In this document: positions 47,504 to 57,626 of the stretch, one piece after another
Numbering within the stretch: the stretch's first letter is position 1
Layout: each line of letters begins with the position of its first letter
NCBI GenBank assembly: GCA_036266835.1
Contig: DATAXD010000070.1
Coordinates: 21,205-85,204, forward strand
DNA from: Galbitalea sp036266835
Lineage (GTDB): Bacteria > Actinomycetota > Actinomycetes > Actinomycetales > Microbacteriaceae
DNA length: 64,000 bases
Reading direction: 5' to 3'
Made by a program: the position numbers and the translations under genes
Notes under the pieces: model-generated
Told to the model about the DNA's origin: nothing
Seen by the model: the letters and a program-made list of their open reading frames with translations, nothing else
Database searches by the model: none

Positions 47504-49866
47504 CGGTTCACCAACTCCTTCACGCGGTCCGTCACCGCGCCAGTGTCAATCGAGCTGAGCACGGGTGGCAGCCCTTTCTTCGAGCGGATCCGGAAGCCTG
47601 CGAGCCAGCGACGCCACCCCGGCGCCGCTGCTCGAGCGCGGTCGATCTCCGCGCCTGCCGCGGACCAGGCGGACGCCACGGAATCGTTGTCAACAACCAG
47701 CCCAGAGAAGACCGCCTGATCCGTCGTCGCCGCGAACTCGACCAACGAAGGGCCGGAACCGTCCGCATTGGGCGGGAACTGGCGCTGAACCGCCCGGGCG
47801 GCGTTGAGCCGTGTTAGGCGGCGCGGCACGCGATAGCCGAGTTCGGCGAATCGATCGGTCAACTCATCCCACGCGCCGGCGACTCGCTGGTCGCCGGCGC
47901 CCTCGTTCTCGCGGCGACGCCGCCGCCGCCGCTTGATCGACCCGATCACCAGGAGCGGAACGAAGTAGAGAACAAACGGGGTGGCGACGATGCCCGCCGT
48001 GACGTAAACCCAGCCAGGAATGACGAATGCGGCTGGCTTCGGCTTCGGCTGTCTGATGGCGACGGGGCTCAGCACATTGTTCTGCGGCTGGCCCACACGA
48101 TTGGGTTGCACCGACTGCGTGAGGGTTTGCGACACGGGCGGCGGCGGAGTCTTCGGTGGGGTTTTCAAATTCTTAGGGGTGGGATAGAACGGAACCCACC
48201 CGACGCCCGCGAAATCCACCTCGTCCCAGGCAGTGACGTCACCGCCGACGACCGTAACCGTCTTCTGGCCGGGAGCGATTTTCGGCCGGAACCCGATGAC
48301 GACCCGCGCCGGCATCCCAAGGAAGCGCGCCTCGAGGGCGAAGGCGGAGGCGTATTGTTCGGCATCCCCAACGAGAGTGCCGTCGGGCGGGAACATCTCG
48401 ATCATGCGGTTTGCCCCGTGCCCCGACGCGGACGGGGATTTCACGGTCCCGTGACTGAGATAGCCAGACTTCAAAGAATTGGCCAACGAAACGAGCTTGC
48501 TGTAATTCGAATTGGATGCCGACCCCTCGTGCTTCTGCGCCTGGGCCGCAATGGCGTCGATCTGATAGACCTGTGGCTGCTGAAGGGAAGCCGTGAGAGT
48601 CTTGTCCAGCTTCGCCGGCGTGGGAACGGTCAGCACTCTGGTGGTCAGGACGAACTTGGCGCCACGCGAGACTTCGCCATCGGCGCCGGTCAGCGCCGCC
48701 GTTCCAGTGAGCGCGTTGTAGTGGACGTCCTCGCCCGCTGCCGTTCCCCCAACCGAGAGTGTCTGGGGAACGCCGATGACTGGAATCCAAACTCCCGAAT
48801 AGCCGTCAACCGTGATCGAGAATTTTCGAGTTGCCGCCGAATTCACTGTCTCCCGTGTTGGCAGTTGCGAGCCGACCAGGTCGAACGTTCCCGATCCGTC
48901 GGAGTTCGCATCCGTGCCGACGACATTCCAGAACTGGCCCGTGTAACTGTCCATGGAAGCCAACCGGATGTAGTCGCCATCCTTCATCCCGGTGACGGTG
49001 AACAGCTTCGTGGTGTCCTCCGTCCTCTTGTAGAAGCGGAACGCCGACAGCGGGCTCGGATACTGCAGTGGGTCGAATGGCGGCGTTATCTTGTCGCGAA
49101 GCACGAAGCGCGCAAAGCTCGATGGCGGGACGACGGCTCCGGCGCCACCGGCCACCACCGCGGCCACGGCAACGACAACGAGAGTGCCGACCAGTTTTCG
49201 CCGCAGGAGAGCGCGGTTCGCCGCCGTCGAGGCCGACTGGTTCGGCGAGCGTCGCCATCCGAGCCAAACCAGGGTGATCACGGCGAAGCTGATGCCGCGC
49301 ACCTCGGCGAGGACCGGCTGATCGGTGCCAACCAGCACCCCGACGACATACAGCGCAACCGGTCCGGCAAGGGCGACCGAGTATCGCCAGGACGATCGCG
49401 GATGGCGTGGCAGCCACGTCAGCGCGAGTGTCGCAAAGACGATTCCGACGAACCACGATGCCACGTACGGCACGACCGAAATGTATGCCGGCGCACCAAT
49501 CGGAGTAGTGAGCGTCAGGATGTCCTTCCAGCCGTACGCCGCGCCCGTGGCGAGACTTACCAGCGATGCGAGGGTCGGAACCGCGTAGTCGATGCCCTGA
49601 CTGGGCACTGCGATGGCGGTGCCGAACAGGAAGTAGGCGAAGACCCCGGCGACCGCCGTCAGGGGAATACCCATCCGGAATTGGTAACCCAACACCGCGA
49701 CGACGCTGCCGACGATCAGTCCGCCGCCGGCAGCGACGAGGAATCCGAGTCCTCCGAAGGAGGTTTCAAATCCCAGGATGCCGAGCATCGACAAGAGGGA
49801 CAGGACGGCGATGTCGATCCACGCCTGTCGAGTGACGCGCGCCCGCTGCTGCTCCGGCTCGGTCAT
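47500..49866 (-). CDS. TgpA-like transglutaminase-fold membrane protein, catalytic residues lost
   Basis: A 788-aa protein with about eight N-terminal membrane segments (to about residue 260), a transglutaminase-like outer domain, and a C-terminal segment (YVTAGIVATPFVLYFVPLLV) followed by a strongly basic stretch. Aligned with the paralogue at 8495-10783, the three catalytic positions are A502 (in VGDAEQYASAFALEARFLG), T545 (in GDVTAWDEVDF) and Y561 (in VPFYPTPK) instead of Cys, His and Asp/Glu. The surrounding fold motifs are conserved, so this looks like a pseudoenzyme, not a decayed gene. ATG 49866 overlaps the DUF58 stop (ATGA). It probably serves as a scaffold or peptide-binding part of the secretion locus. 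Confidence 0.88.
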   Translation of the reverse strand: MTEPEQQRARVTRQAWIDIAVLSLLSMLGILGFETSFGGLGFLVAAGGGLIVGSVVAVLGYQFRMGIPLTAVAGVFAYFLFGTAIAVPSQGIDYAVPTLASLVSLATGAAYGWKDILTLTTPIGAPAYISVVPYVASWFVGIVFATLALTWLPRHPRSSWRYSVALAGPVALYVVGVLVGTDQPVLAEVRGISFAVITLVWLGWRRSPNQSASTAANRALLRRKLVGTLVVVAVAAVVAGGAGAVVPPSSFARFVLRDKITPPFDPLQYPSPLSAFRFYKRTEDTTKLFTVTGMKDGDYIRLASMDSYTGQFWNVVGTDANSDGSGTFDLVGSQLPTRETVNSAATRKFSITVDGYSGVWIPVIGVPQTLSVGGTAAGEDVHYNALTGTAALTGADGEVSRGAKFVLTTRVLTVPTPAKLDKTLTASLQQPQVYQIDAIAAQAQKHEGSASNSNYSKLVSLANSLKSGYLSHGTVKSPSASGHGANRMIEMFPPDGTLVGDAEQYASAFALEARFLGMPARVVIGFRPKIAPGQKTVTVVGGDVTAWDEVDFAGVGWVPFYPTPKNLKTPPKTPPPPVSQTLTQSVQPNRVGQPQNNVLSPVAIRQPKPKPAAFVIPGWVYVTAGIVATPFVLYFVPLLVIGSIKRRRRRRRENEGAGDQRVAGAWDELTDRFAELGYRVPRRLTRLNAARAVQRQFPPNADGSGPSLVEFAATTDQAVFSGLVVDNDSVASAWSAAGAEIDRARAAAPGWRRWLAGFRIRSKKGLPPVLSSIDTGAVTDRVKELVNR

Positions 49867-51137
49867 GCGCCCGCTCGATTCAGCACGGCCGAGAGGTCGG
49901 AGAGCTCGCCCACGGTGACGATAGTCGTGCCCGAGATTGCGCCCAGCTTCGGCGCTGCGCCCTTCTCGACCCGGATCGCAAGGCCGACAGTCTCGACGGG
50001 GAAGAGTGTGCGCATGCTTCGGAAATCGGCGACGTTGATGCGTGACCCGGCGATCATCATCGCGACGCTCGGCGCGGGGAGACGTTTCGTGGTTTCGCGG
50101 GCGAATTCGCGGGCCGTCTTGAACGGGGATCTTCCCGGCTGAAGTCGGCACGAATCGTCCAGCATTGCGGAGACGGAATGCGTGCGCAGGGCGAGCGTGT
50201 CCGTGACCACGTTCATGTCGGTGCCGTCGCGGATGACCTGCGCTGCGACGGATGCAGTGATGGAAACCGCGAGTTCGAATTCGTCCGCATCGGCGTAGTA
50301 AGAGCCGAGCGTGCTCTGCAGAATCGTGAGCTGCGAGCGCCGCGTTTCTTCGAACTGGCGCACCATCAGCTGGCCAGTCCGGGCCGAGGTACGCCAGTGA
50401 ACGTAGCGGCGATCATCACCTGGAACGTAAGCGCGTAGCGCGTGAAAAGAGATGTCGCTGTCGGTGATCTTCCTGGAGACCTGGCCCTCCAGATCGCGAA
50501 CCAGTCCCGCCTGCGATGGTGCAAGATGCGTGGTGACGGGGTGGACGAAGAGTTCCGTCGTCGGCGTCCACCTAATGACCCGCCGGATCAGGCCGAGCTG
50601 GTCACCGCGAACGGAGATGGCGGGACCCGCGAGGATGACCGCCCGGCGCTCCGTGGGGACCGCGAAGAGCTCTTCCTGCTGCGCACTCGGCTGCAGCGTC
50701 GGAATGCCGAATTCGGCAAGGCCGGTGCCGACGGGAAGTTCCATGCGGGTCGGCAGCAGCCGTCTTGGACCGCTGTTGACGACAACCATCTTGCCGAGCG
50801 CGCGTTCGCCCGCAACCACCCGTCGCGGCGTGAGTTCTATCTCGACGTGATACGTCGCGCGGCCGAAAGCGAATGCAACTGCCGCCAGGACGGCCGCGAC
50901 GAGCGCGATCCCGAGGTAGAAGAACTCCTGCCAGCCGAGCACCACCGAGACAATGAGTGCAGCTACCGCAACGGCGAGCACCAGCCATCCGACGGTCGAG
51001 ACGACCGCGAGCCGTGGTGCGACCACACGCCAGACCAGCCGAACGACGGCGAGGGCGACTGCCGCAGCACGCCGCAGAGGGCTCCGCGTGTCGATCGCGT
51101 CATCTCCGACGAACGTGTCTGGCGTGATAGCTGTCAT
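49863..51137 (-). CDS. DUF58 membrane protein of secretion locus
   Basis: A 424-aa protein with two membrane segments (about residues 50-92) and the DUF58 signature RAYVPGDDRRYVHWRTSART near residue 240, followed by GQLMVRQFEETRRSQ. It overlaps MoxR upstream and the transglutaminase-like gene downstream by 4 bp each. It is a paralogue of 10780-12156 and corresponds to the duf58 gene of the bifidobacterial PFNA cluster. Confidence 0.88.
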   Translation of the reverse strand: MTAITPDTFVGDDAIDTRSPLRRAAAVALAVVRLVWRVVAPRLAVVSTVGWLVLAVAVAALIVSVVLGWQEFFYLGIALVAAVLAAVAFAFGRATYHVEIELTPRRVVAGERALGKMVVVNSGPRRLLPTRMELPVGTGLAEFGIPTLQPSAQQEELFAVPTERRAVILAGPAISVRGDQLGLIRRVIRWTPTTELFVHPVTTHLAPSQAGLVRDLEGQVSRKITDSDISFHALRAYVPGDDRRYVHWRTSARTGQLMVRQFEETRRSQLTILQSTLGSYYADADEFELAVSITASVAAQVIRDGTDMNVVTDTLALRTHSVSAMLDDSCRLQPGRSPFKTAREFARETTKRLPAPSVAMMIAGSRINVADFRSMRTLFPVETVGLAIRVEKGAAPKLGAISGTTIVTVGELSDLSAVLNRAGA

Positions 51138-52102
51138 GCGGCGCGGTACGCCGGTGGCGCGACGTCGATCAGGATGCGGTTGAGGATGTCCTCCGTTTTT
51201 ACGCCAGCGAACTCGGCCTCGGGATCGAGGATCATACGATGCGCGAGAACCGGCACAACCAAATCGCGCACGTCGTCGGGCGTCACGTATGTGCGGCCAG
51301 AGGTGAGCGCCCAGGTCTTGATCGCTCTGGCAAGCGCAAGCGCACCACGCATGCTGACACCGAGGGCGACATCCTTGTGCTTACGGGTCTCGTTCGCGAT
51401 CTCGCTGACGTATTCCAGGATGCTCGGGTCGACGAATACCTCCGCCGCCATGTCGGCCATGTCGACGATCGATTTGGGCTTCACAATCGGTTTCACTTTC
51501 GACGCCCTTGCGCGGTTCGACGAGTCGACGAGTAGGCTCACTGCGGTCTGGTGGTCTGGATATCCGAGTGAGGTCTTGACCAGGAACCGGTCGAGCTGGG
51601 CCTCGGGCAGCTTGTAGGTACCGGCCTGCTCGATCGGATTCTGCGTCGCGATGACCAGGAATGGCCGGCCAACGGAGTGGCCGACGCCGTCGATCGTCAC
51701 GACACCCTCCTCCATGACTTCGAGGAGTGCGCTCTGCGTCTTGGGGCTGGCCCGGTTGATCTCGTCGGCGAGGACGATCGACGCGAAGATCGGTCCCTGG
51801 TGGAACTCGAACTTGCCCTTGCCCTGGTCGTAAATCGTGACACCGGTGACATCGGACGGCAGCAGATCGGGGGTGAACTGGATCCGCGACGTGGTCCCGT
51901 CGAGGGTGTTCGCGAGCGCCTTTGCGAGAACCGTCTTGCCGGTGCCCGGATAGTCCTCCAGCAGTACGTGTCCATCCGAGACCAGTGCCGTGAGCACCAG
52001 CTTGATCACGTGATCCTTGCCGAGGATCGCCTGGTCGATGTTCGCGACCAGTTTCTGAAACGCGTCCGCGAACCAAGTCGCCTGTGCCTCTGTTACTGCC
52101 AT
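51134..52102 (-). CDS. MoxR-family AAA+ ATPase of secretion locus
   Basis: A 322-aa AAA+ ATPase. Walker A LEDYPGTGKTVLAKAL, Walker B IVLADEINRASPKTQSALLE and sensor 1 VIATQNPIEQAGTYKLPEAQ are all intact. The ATG at 52102 has AGAGAGG about 6 nt upstream; a longer frame upstream has no ribosome site. It lies 22 bp after the Ig-like gene. Together with DUF58 and the transglutaminase-like protein it forms a second copy of the MoxR module, this one embedded in the secretion unit C. Confidence 0.93.
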   Translation of the reverse strand: MAVTEAQATWFADAFQKLVANIDQAILGKDHVIKLVLTALVSDGHVLLEDYPGTGKTVLAKALANTLDGTTSRIQFTPDLLPSDVTGVTIYDQGKGKFEFHQGPIFASIVLADEINRASPKTQSALLEVMEEGVVTIDGVGHSVGRPFLVIATQNPIEQAGTYKLPEAQLDRFLVKTSLGYPDHQTAVSLLVDSSNRARASKVKPIVKPKSIVDMADMAAEVFVDPSILEYVSEIANETRKHKDVALGVSMRGALALARAIKTWALTSGRTYVTPDDVRDLVVPVLAHRMILDPEAEFAGVKTEDILNRILIDVAPPAYRAA

Positions 52103-52124
52103 TGTGTGCCTCTCTAGTTCTCGG

Positions 52125-55100
52125 TTAGCTGCCGGGACTCGACCAGGTCGGGACCCATTCGGGCGTCGTGAATTGTCCCACGACCTCAATTTGGAACCAG
52201 CCCTTGTTATTCACGTCGGTGTAGTAGCCGTAGAGCGGTGTCTTGATCGAGCCACTTCCTCCGGGGACGGTTATCGTTCCGGTCTCGACCACTCCGCTTT
52301 GCGTGTTGTCAAACATGTCCACCGTGTAAGTTCCCGCTGGCAAGTTGGAGTAGTTCAAGCCCAGCCAGTGGTTGCGGTATGTCGTGTTCGAGTTCTCATC
52401 TCCGTCGTCAAAAACCGTGCCGCTGGGCGGGGGGCTGCTAACCGTCACCTGGTTTGAAGCGGTCCACCCGCTACAACCTCCGGGGTTGCAGGCCTGTACT
52501 TGGTACGAGTAAGTGCCGGCTCCCGCGTTCTGGACAGAGTCTGCAGTGCCAGTCACGTGGCTCCGGCTCGCGCTGCCTCCGGCGGTCAGCGCCCAGTTGT
52601 ACCAGACGTCGCCACCTCCGCTGTCGCCCGGCGTACCCCAGTTGAGGCTGAGCGTCGCGGGCGCGTATCCGCTCGAAGAGAGATTGGCACTGGTCGGGGG
52701 ACTCGGGGCGCGATAGGGCGTTACGGATGGGCTTGCCGCTGACTCGGGACCGGTGCCCACCTCGTTTGTTGCTGAAACGTAGAAGACGTAGGCGGTACCG
52801 TTCTGCAGACCCGCAAACGTGCAGTCGGCACCGGCGGTACAAGTTGGAGCAGCGGATGCGGGGCTGCTTCTCACCGTATAGCTGGAAATCGCCGAGCCGT
52901 TGTCGGTGTCGGGAGTGTTGAATCGGATGGTTGCGGTGCCGTCACCAAAGCCGCTGATCGTCGGTGCAGCGGGCGCGTCAGGCACGTCCCAGACTGTGAC
53001 GAGGATTTCGCCTGTCACTTTCCGATCTGGATCCTTGGTCGCGTCCTCAACGGTGTAGTGAAGACTTACGTTGCCGATGAACGATGCATCCGGCGTGAAC
53101 GTCACGGTCTGGCCGTTGGTCGTCGGCTTTGCGCCCTCACCGGAGTTGTCAATCGTGACTTTCGTGATCGTCAGGGACGAGCCCGGGAACGGATTCACAT
53201 CGTTAGCCAGGGCGTCGATTGTCGTCGTCACCCCGCGCTTGATGTGCGCGCTGTCGGTTATCGCCTGTGCGAGAGGCGCGGTCGACTTCACGATCTTGAC
53301 CATCACCTGACCCTCGACGATGTAATTCGACGGAGCTACCGTCTTCAGCGTCACATGGAAGGTGACTGTGCTGCCCTCTTTGGCGTCCTTCGCCACTGTC
53401 ACATTGAGTGTGCCGCCGACCGTGTGGCCAACTGTCCCCGAAACATTGCCCGTGACGCCGGGTGCTCCGCCCGTAACCGAGTACGTCACCCAATTCGAGT
53501 TCCCCGTGGCGTTGATCAGGTTGATCGGTGTTGTTGCGCTCTGCGCAGCCTCGGTGCGAATTGGCGTGAATATCGGTTTGAGGTCTTTGCCATCCGGATC
53601 ACCAACAGTCACGGGCAAGGTAAGCAGCGCAGTGTGCGCCGGGTGTGCCGCATCCTGAACCCCGAAGGTGATCGAGGCGGGGCCCGAATACCTGTCTGTC
53701 GGAGTGAACGTGAAGTCTCCAGTGTCGTCGTATTTCACCGTCCCGTGCATCGCAGTGAGGGGGTCCTTCTTGATGATTGTGGCTTGTACCTTGCCCGACG
53801 GAACCGTCACGATGTTTGAGAGGGTGAACTTTGTGGGCGTACCGATGGGGACGATCGGCTGCTTGAGATCCTTGCGAATGTACGGGGCAAGATTCCATCC
53901 GGTAGGCGGAATCGGTGGGACCAGGATGAACGCGGTCGAGCTCAGCTTCGTGCGAGGATCGGTCAGCGTGTACCCGATGGCGAGCGGGTTCTTTCCCGGC
54001 GTGACAAAGATCTTTCCGCTCGCCACGCGCGCCGCAGAAATCGCTTTACCTGCGAGAGTGACCCCAAGCGCCGACACCACACCGCTCGGATCGCTGGCCC
54101 CGGAGCGCGCGACCACCTTGACTGGCTTGCCCGAGGCGACATCCTTAAGCTGCAGGACGTGGTCGACGGCAATTGGCGGCAGGTCCACCGCACGCTTTGA
54201 AACGGTGATGTTAATCGTCGCAGTCGTCCTGTGCTTGAAATGGCCGTCCGAAATCGAGTACTGCACGCTGTAGTCGCCCACCGCTTTACCCGCGTGCAGC
54301 ACGACATCACTCCCGACAATGGTGGCCGAAATTGAGTTCTTGCCGAGGTTCTTTAGGCTCCTCGGGACGATCGCAATGGAGTATCCATTCGGGTCGGAGT
54401 CGTTGGCAAGCACGCTGACCGTTGCCTTTGTATCGGGCTTGAGGCTCGCGTTGTCGTCCACTGCGATGGGCTGGCTCAGACCTGCCCGTGGGATGACTCC
54501 GATGCTCGCGGTCGCGACGGCAGTGGCGCCGAACTGATCGGTGACCTCGTAGTCGAACGTGTCGGTGCCGTAAGAACCTTTGGCGGCCTGGTAGTCAAAG
54601 TAGGTCGATGTCACGGCAGTGATCTTGCCGAGCTGCGGGTTCTGCGGGATCGACTCGAGGAGCGCGCTATCGCCGTCTGGGTCGATCCCAGCAAGGGGTA
54701 CCTGCACGCGTACGGTGCCACCTGCAAATACTCGGGAAACTATGGGCTCCGGCTGTGGGGCTCGGTTTCCCTTCTTCTTCGACGGAGTGACGGTGAACAG
54801 GACCCGTCCTGTGCTGCTTTCTCCGCTCGTGTCCGTGACTGTGTACACCGCGGAGTACTGGCCCGGAGTATGCGGTGCCTGGAACCGAACATCGTTCCCC
54901 GTAACGAAGGCGAGGCCCGCCGACGGCGGCTGCACCAGCGTCTGCGCGAGTGACATCGCTGCACCGTCCGGATCCACGTCATTGTCGAGTACAGAAGCGG
55001 TGGCGACCTCGCCCGCGCGCACTGTCACCGGGTCATCCGCCGTGATCGGAGCCTGGTGATTTACCAGCTGCGAAACCGCAACAACCGTAATGGATGCCGT

Positions 55101-57416
55101 GGCGATCCGGCTTCCGTCCGAAATCGTGTAGGGAATGATGACCGGCTTGTCGCCAGCCGAGGCCCCGGTTGCCGTGATTTTGATGGTGGTGTTGCTCTCC
55201 AGCTGCGCCGTGAACCCAGACAACGCTGGCGGACTTATCGACTGCACGCCGAGGACCAGGCCTTCCGGCGAACTGTCATTGTCGAGCACGGGCACCGTGA
55301 CGCTCCCCGGATAGGTCAGGTACGCGACATCGCTGACAGCGATGGGCGGTTGAGGAGTGCCGGGCGGGTCGGTCACATCCAGACGGATGAACGCATCCGA
55401 CGACTTTGAGCTCGTTCCGGCTGTCTCCGTGTATTCGAACTCATAAGACCCGGACTGGTTCTCGCTGAACTGTATGGTGCCCTTGTCGGCGTTGATCGTC
55501 GGCGCGGGGCCGGAATTGAACACTTCCTTCACCGTCTGCAGGTGCAGCGGCTGGCCCGATGGCGCCTTGTCGTTGAGAAGCGGAGAAACGGAGATCGCGT
55601 TGCCGACAACTCCGCTCGCGTAGTCCGACTCTGCGAGCGGTGATGTCGATCCAACTGGCTTGACGTCAACCGTCAATGTGCCCGTCGTGGTCTTCTGTGC
55701 CATCGAGCTGTCTTGCACTGTGTATTTCACAGTCTTGACGCCTGTGCCCGAAACACTGCGGAACGTGATGTACCCATCCGGCGTGAATCGCACACTGTCG
55801 CCGCTCGCGACGCTGGCCGCGGTCACCTGCATGGCGTCGCCGTCCGCATCGATCCAGTCGTCGAGCACGTTGTAGGTGACTGTCTGTCCTTCCTCGACGA
55901 GAAGCGTTGCGGAAAGAGTGGACTTGGGTGGATTGTCGACGTCGTCGGGCACAATCGTGATCCTTACTGATGCGCTGTCGGTGCCTCGACGACCATCGCT
56001 GATGGAATACCGAACCGTCTGGGATCCCTTGCCGGTGGCGGCTGGCGTGAACTCTGGACTTTGACCGCCGGCGCCCAGCCGCACGTCACCGAAGTCGGAT
56101 GGCGTATTGCCGATGGAAGTGACGGTAAGCACATCGCCATCCGGATCGGTGTCGTTCTTCAAAACCGGCAGCGCGGTCGTGCCCCCGCTCCGAACACCGA
56201 AGCTGTCGTCCACGGCGGTGGGTGGCCGATTGTCGGCGTGGAACTTCGGCGGAGTCTGGATGTAGGTGATGTTCTTGCCGTTGGTCTTGCCGTTAGTCGG
56301 CGACTGTTGGGCGGGAGCGACACTCATCCAGTTGTCGATCCTGGTGTTGGAATCGGTGAGCCAGGAGTACCCGGTGGTCAGGTCGTTCAGCGCTACGGAG
56401 AGCTGGTTGACTCGAAACATGAAGAGATCGCCGTCAAGGTTGTCAGTGGGCTGGCTGAGCGGGACAACCTTTACTGCCGATCCGACACAGGCGTAAACGG
56501 CGATCGCGGTTGCCGACCAGACGCCGTTGTCGCAGGTCCCCATGTGGACCGGTTGGGCGAGTTCACCGGATGCGGCCGCGCCCTTAACGTCGATCTTCTT
56601 GACAGAGCCGCTCGCGAGATTGACGCGAGCAAGTCCGGAGGCGTCCTCGAGGAGCGCGTATGAGCTCGCATCCCCCGGCTGCTGCAGCACGGCACCATTC
56701 GGAACCGGGTGTGAACCGCCGCCGACCTCGATCAATCTGTTGTTCGCAGTATCGAGAATCACCGGCACGTTGCCCACCGAACTCAGTTGGTAATTCGTGA
56801 GCTTCGGGATCGAGCTGGAGCGGACGGCGCCCGTCGACGCATCGAGTTGGTAAAAAGTGCCCGTGGTCGTTGCCACGTCGACGGTGCCGTCGCGTTCCAC
56901 GCTGATCTTGGCACCGGAACCGAGCGGCCGGATTTTGACGGTTGGGGTCGAGGCGGGATCGAAGTTAAGTGGGCTGCCGTCCGTCACAGGAACTCGCCAC
57001 AGCTTGCCGGCGCTCGATTCGACCGCCAGAACCTCGCCGTCGAGGTCCAGAGTCGCGTTTGGTGGCAGCTGCGTTGTCGTCGCCACACTCGTGTCGACAA
57101 GGTTCGGATCCACTTGACGGAGAGCACCCGAAGACTTGTCCTGCATAAAGATGCTCTCGCCATCCTGAAACAGGTCGACATTCGGCGACACCGTCGACAG
57201 GGATGAGTCCAGCTGGCCGACTTGCGTGTTGATTCGTCCAACGAGCTCATGGGAACTCCGGGTCACCCAGACATCCCGCGCACTGAGTTGGACGTCGGCA
57301 ACCGGATAACCCGGATCGATCGCCGCGAACGTGAGCGGAATGCCAACGATGAGAGAAATGGTGACGACAGACGCCACAACACGGTGACCTCGATACCACG
57401 AGGTCACTGCATTCAT
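52125..57416 (-). CDS. giant cell-surface Ig-like/fibronectin type III protein
   Basis: A 1763-aa protein. A signal anchor (VVASVVTISLIVGIPLTFAAI, about 13-33) puts the rest outside. Residues about 40-390 have propeller-like repeats (DGEVLAVESSAGKLWRVPV). From about 400 to 1470 there are about nine cadherin/Ig-like repeats with motifs such as PVLKNDTDPDGDVL, SVLDNDVDPDGAAM and SVLANDSDPNGYSI, probably calcium-binding. Two fibronectin type III domains follow (about 1475-1670; GLQNGTAYVFYVSATNEVGT) and a C-terminal beta domain. No LPxTG or C-terminal anchor is visible. It is first in unit C, with AAAGGT 8 nt before ATG 57416 and dyad copy 3 177 bp upstream. It matches the place of fn3 in the PFNA cluster of bifidobacteria. 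Confidence 0.9.
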   Translation of the reverse strand: MNAVTSWYRGHRVVASVVTISLIVGIPLTFAAIDPGYPVADVQLSARDVWVTRSSHELVGRINTQVGQLDSSLSTVSPNVDLFQDGESIFMQDKSSGALRQVDPNLVDTSVATTTQLPPNATLDLDGEVLAVESSAGKLWRVPVTDGSPLNFDPASTPTVKIRPLGSGAKISVERDGTVDVATTTGTFYQLDASTGAVRSSSIPKLTNYQLSSVGNVPVILDTANNRLIEVGGGSHPVPNGAVLQQPGDASSYALLEDASGLARVNLASGSVKKIDVKGAAASGELAQPVHMGTCDNGVWSATAIAVYACVGSAVKVVPLSQPTDNLDGDLFMFRVNQLSVALNDLTTGYSWLTDSNTRIDNWMSVAPAQQSPTNGKTNGKNITYIQTPPKFHADNRPPTAVDDSFGVRSGGTTALPVLKNDTDPDGDVLTVTSIGNTPSDFGDVRLGAGGQSPEFTPAATGKGSQTVRYSISDGRRGTDSASVRITIVPDDVDNPPKSTLSATLLVEEGQTVTYNVLDDWIDADGDAMQVTAASVASGDSVRFTPDGYITFRSVSGTGVKTVKYTVQDSSMAQKTTTGTLTVDVKPVGSTSPLAESDYASGVVGNAISVSPLLNDKAPSGQPLHLQTVKEVFNSGPAPTINADKGTIQFSENQSGSYEFEYTETAGTSSKSSDAFIRLDVTDPPGTPQPPIAVSDVAYLTYPGSVTVPVLDNDSSPEGLVLGVQSISPPALSGFTAQLESNTTIKITATGASAGDKPVIIPYTISDGSRIATASITVVAVSQLVNHQAPITADDPVTVRAGEVATASVLDNDVDPDGAAMSLAQTLVQPPSAGLAFVTGNDVRFQAPHTPGQYSAVYTVTDTSGESSTGRVLFTVTPSKKKGNRAPQPEPIVSRVFAGGTVRVQVPLAGIDPDGDSALLESIPQNPQLGKITAVTSTYFDYQAAKGSYGTDTFDYEVTDQFGATAVATASIGVIPRAGLSQPIAVDDNASLKPDTKATVSVLANDSDPNGYSIAIVPRSLKNLGKNSISATIVGSDVVLHAGKAVGDYSVQYSISDGHFKHRTTATINITVSKRAVDLPPIAVDHVLQLKDVASGKPVKVVARSGASDPSGVVSALGVTLAGKAISAARVASGKIFVTPGKNPLAIGYTLTDPRTKLSSTAFILVPPIPPTGWNLAPYIRKDLKQPIVPIGTPTKFTLSNIVTVPSGKVQATIIKKDPLTAMHGTVKYDDTGDFTFTPTDRYSGPASITFGVQDAAHPAHTALLTLPVTVGDPDGKDLKPIFTPIRTEAAQSATTPINLINATGNSNWVTYSVTGGAPGVTGNVSGTVGHTVGGTLNVTVAKDAKEGSTVTFHVTLKTVAPSNYIVEGQVMVKIVKSTAPLAQAITDSAHIKRGVTTTIDALANDVNPFPGSSLTITKVTIDNSGEGAKPTTNGQTVTFTPDASFIGNVSLHYTVEDATKDPDRKVTGEILVTVWDVPDAPAAPTISGFGDGTATIRFNTPDTDNGSAISSYTVRSSPASAAPTCTAGADCTFAGLQNGTAYVFYVSATNEVGTGPESAASPSVTPYRAPSPPTSANLSSSGYAPATLSLNWGTPGDSGGGDVWYNWALTAGGSASRSHVTGTADSVQNAGAGTYSYQVQACNPGGCSGWTASNQVTVSSPPPSGTVFDDGDENSNTTYRNHWLGLNYSNLPAGTYTVDMFDNTQSGVVETGTITVPGGSGSIKTPLYGYYTDVNNKGWFQIEVVGQFTTPEWVPTWSSPGS

Positions 57417-57593
57417 CGGGCATTACCTTTCTTGGTCGATCCCCCAGAATGCGCGCCGCGTTGCAAAATTAGCACGAACGATTTCCGCGGGGTTACGAAA
57501 AGTCCGTTCCAAAACGCCCCAATTCCGGGGGCTTCGTGGTGGTGCCGGAAACAAGGTCTCGATCGATAGTGGCAACAAGGAACGCTCATGTCG

Positions 57594-57611
57594 ATGGGCA
57601 GGGCTACCCAT
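57594..57611. promoter_or_regulatory. 18-bp dyad, copy 3 (unit C)
   Basis: ATGGGCAGGGCTACCCAT, 177 bp upstream of the Ig-like start and 15 bp after the stop of the FHA/DNA-binding-like gene. A possible -10 (TATCGA on the minus strand) lies 25 nt downstream. The resulting mRNA would have a long leader of about 140 nt. Confidence 0.7.
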
Positions 57612-57626
57612 GTGCAGGACGCAGTC

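Noticed and set aside
47735..47755. Third REP copy, from the string CTCGACCAACGA
   Set aside because: Only one arm is present, within a conserved coding stretch; no palindromic partner was found.
47500..49866. Calling the second transglutaminase gene a pseudogene
   Set aside because: The frame is intact over 788 codons, membrane segments and fold motifs are conserved, and start and stop overlap the neighbours; loss is confined to catalytic residues.
48106..50142. 678-codon plus-strand frame opposite the transglutaminase-like and DUF58 genes
   Set aside because: Antisense shadow; Arg/Asp/His-rich with no domain.
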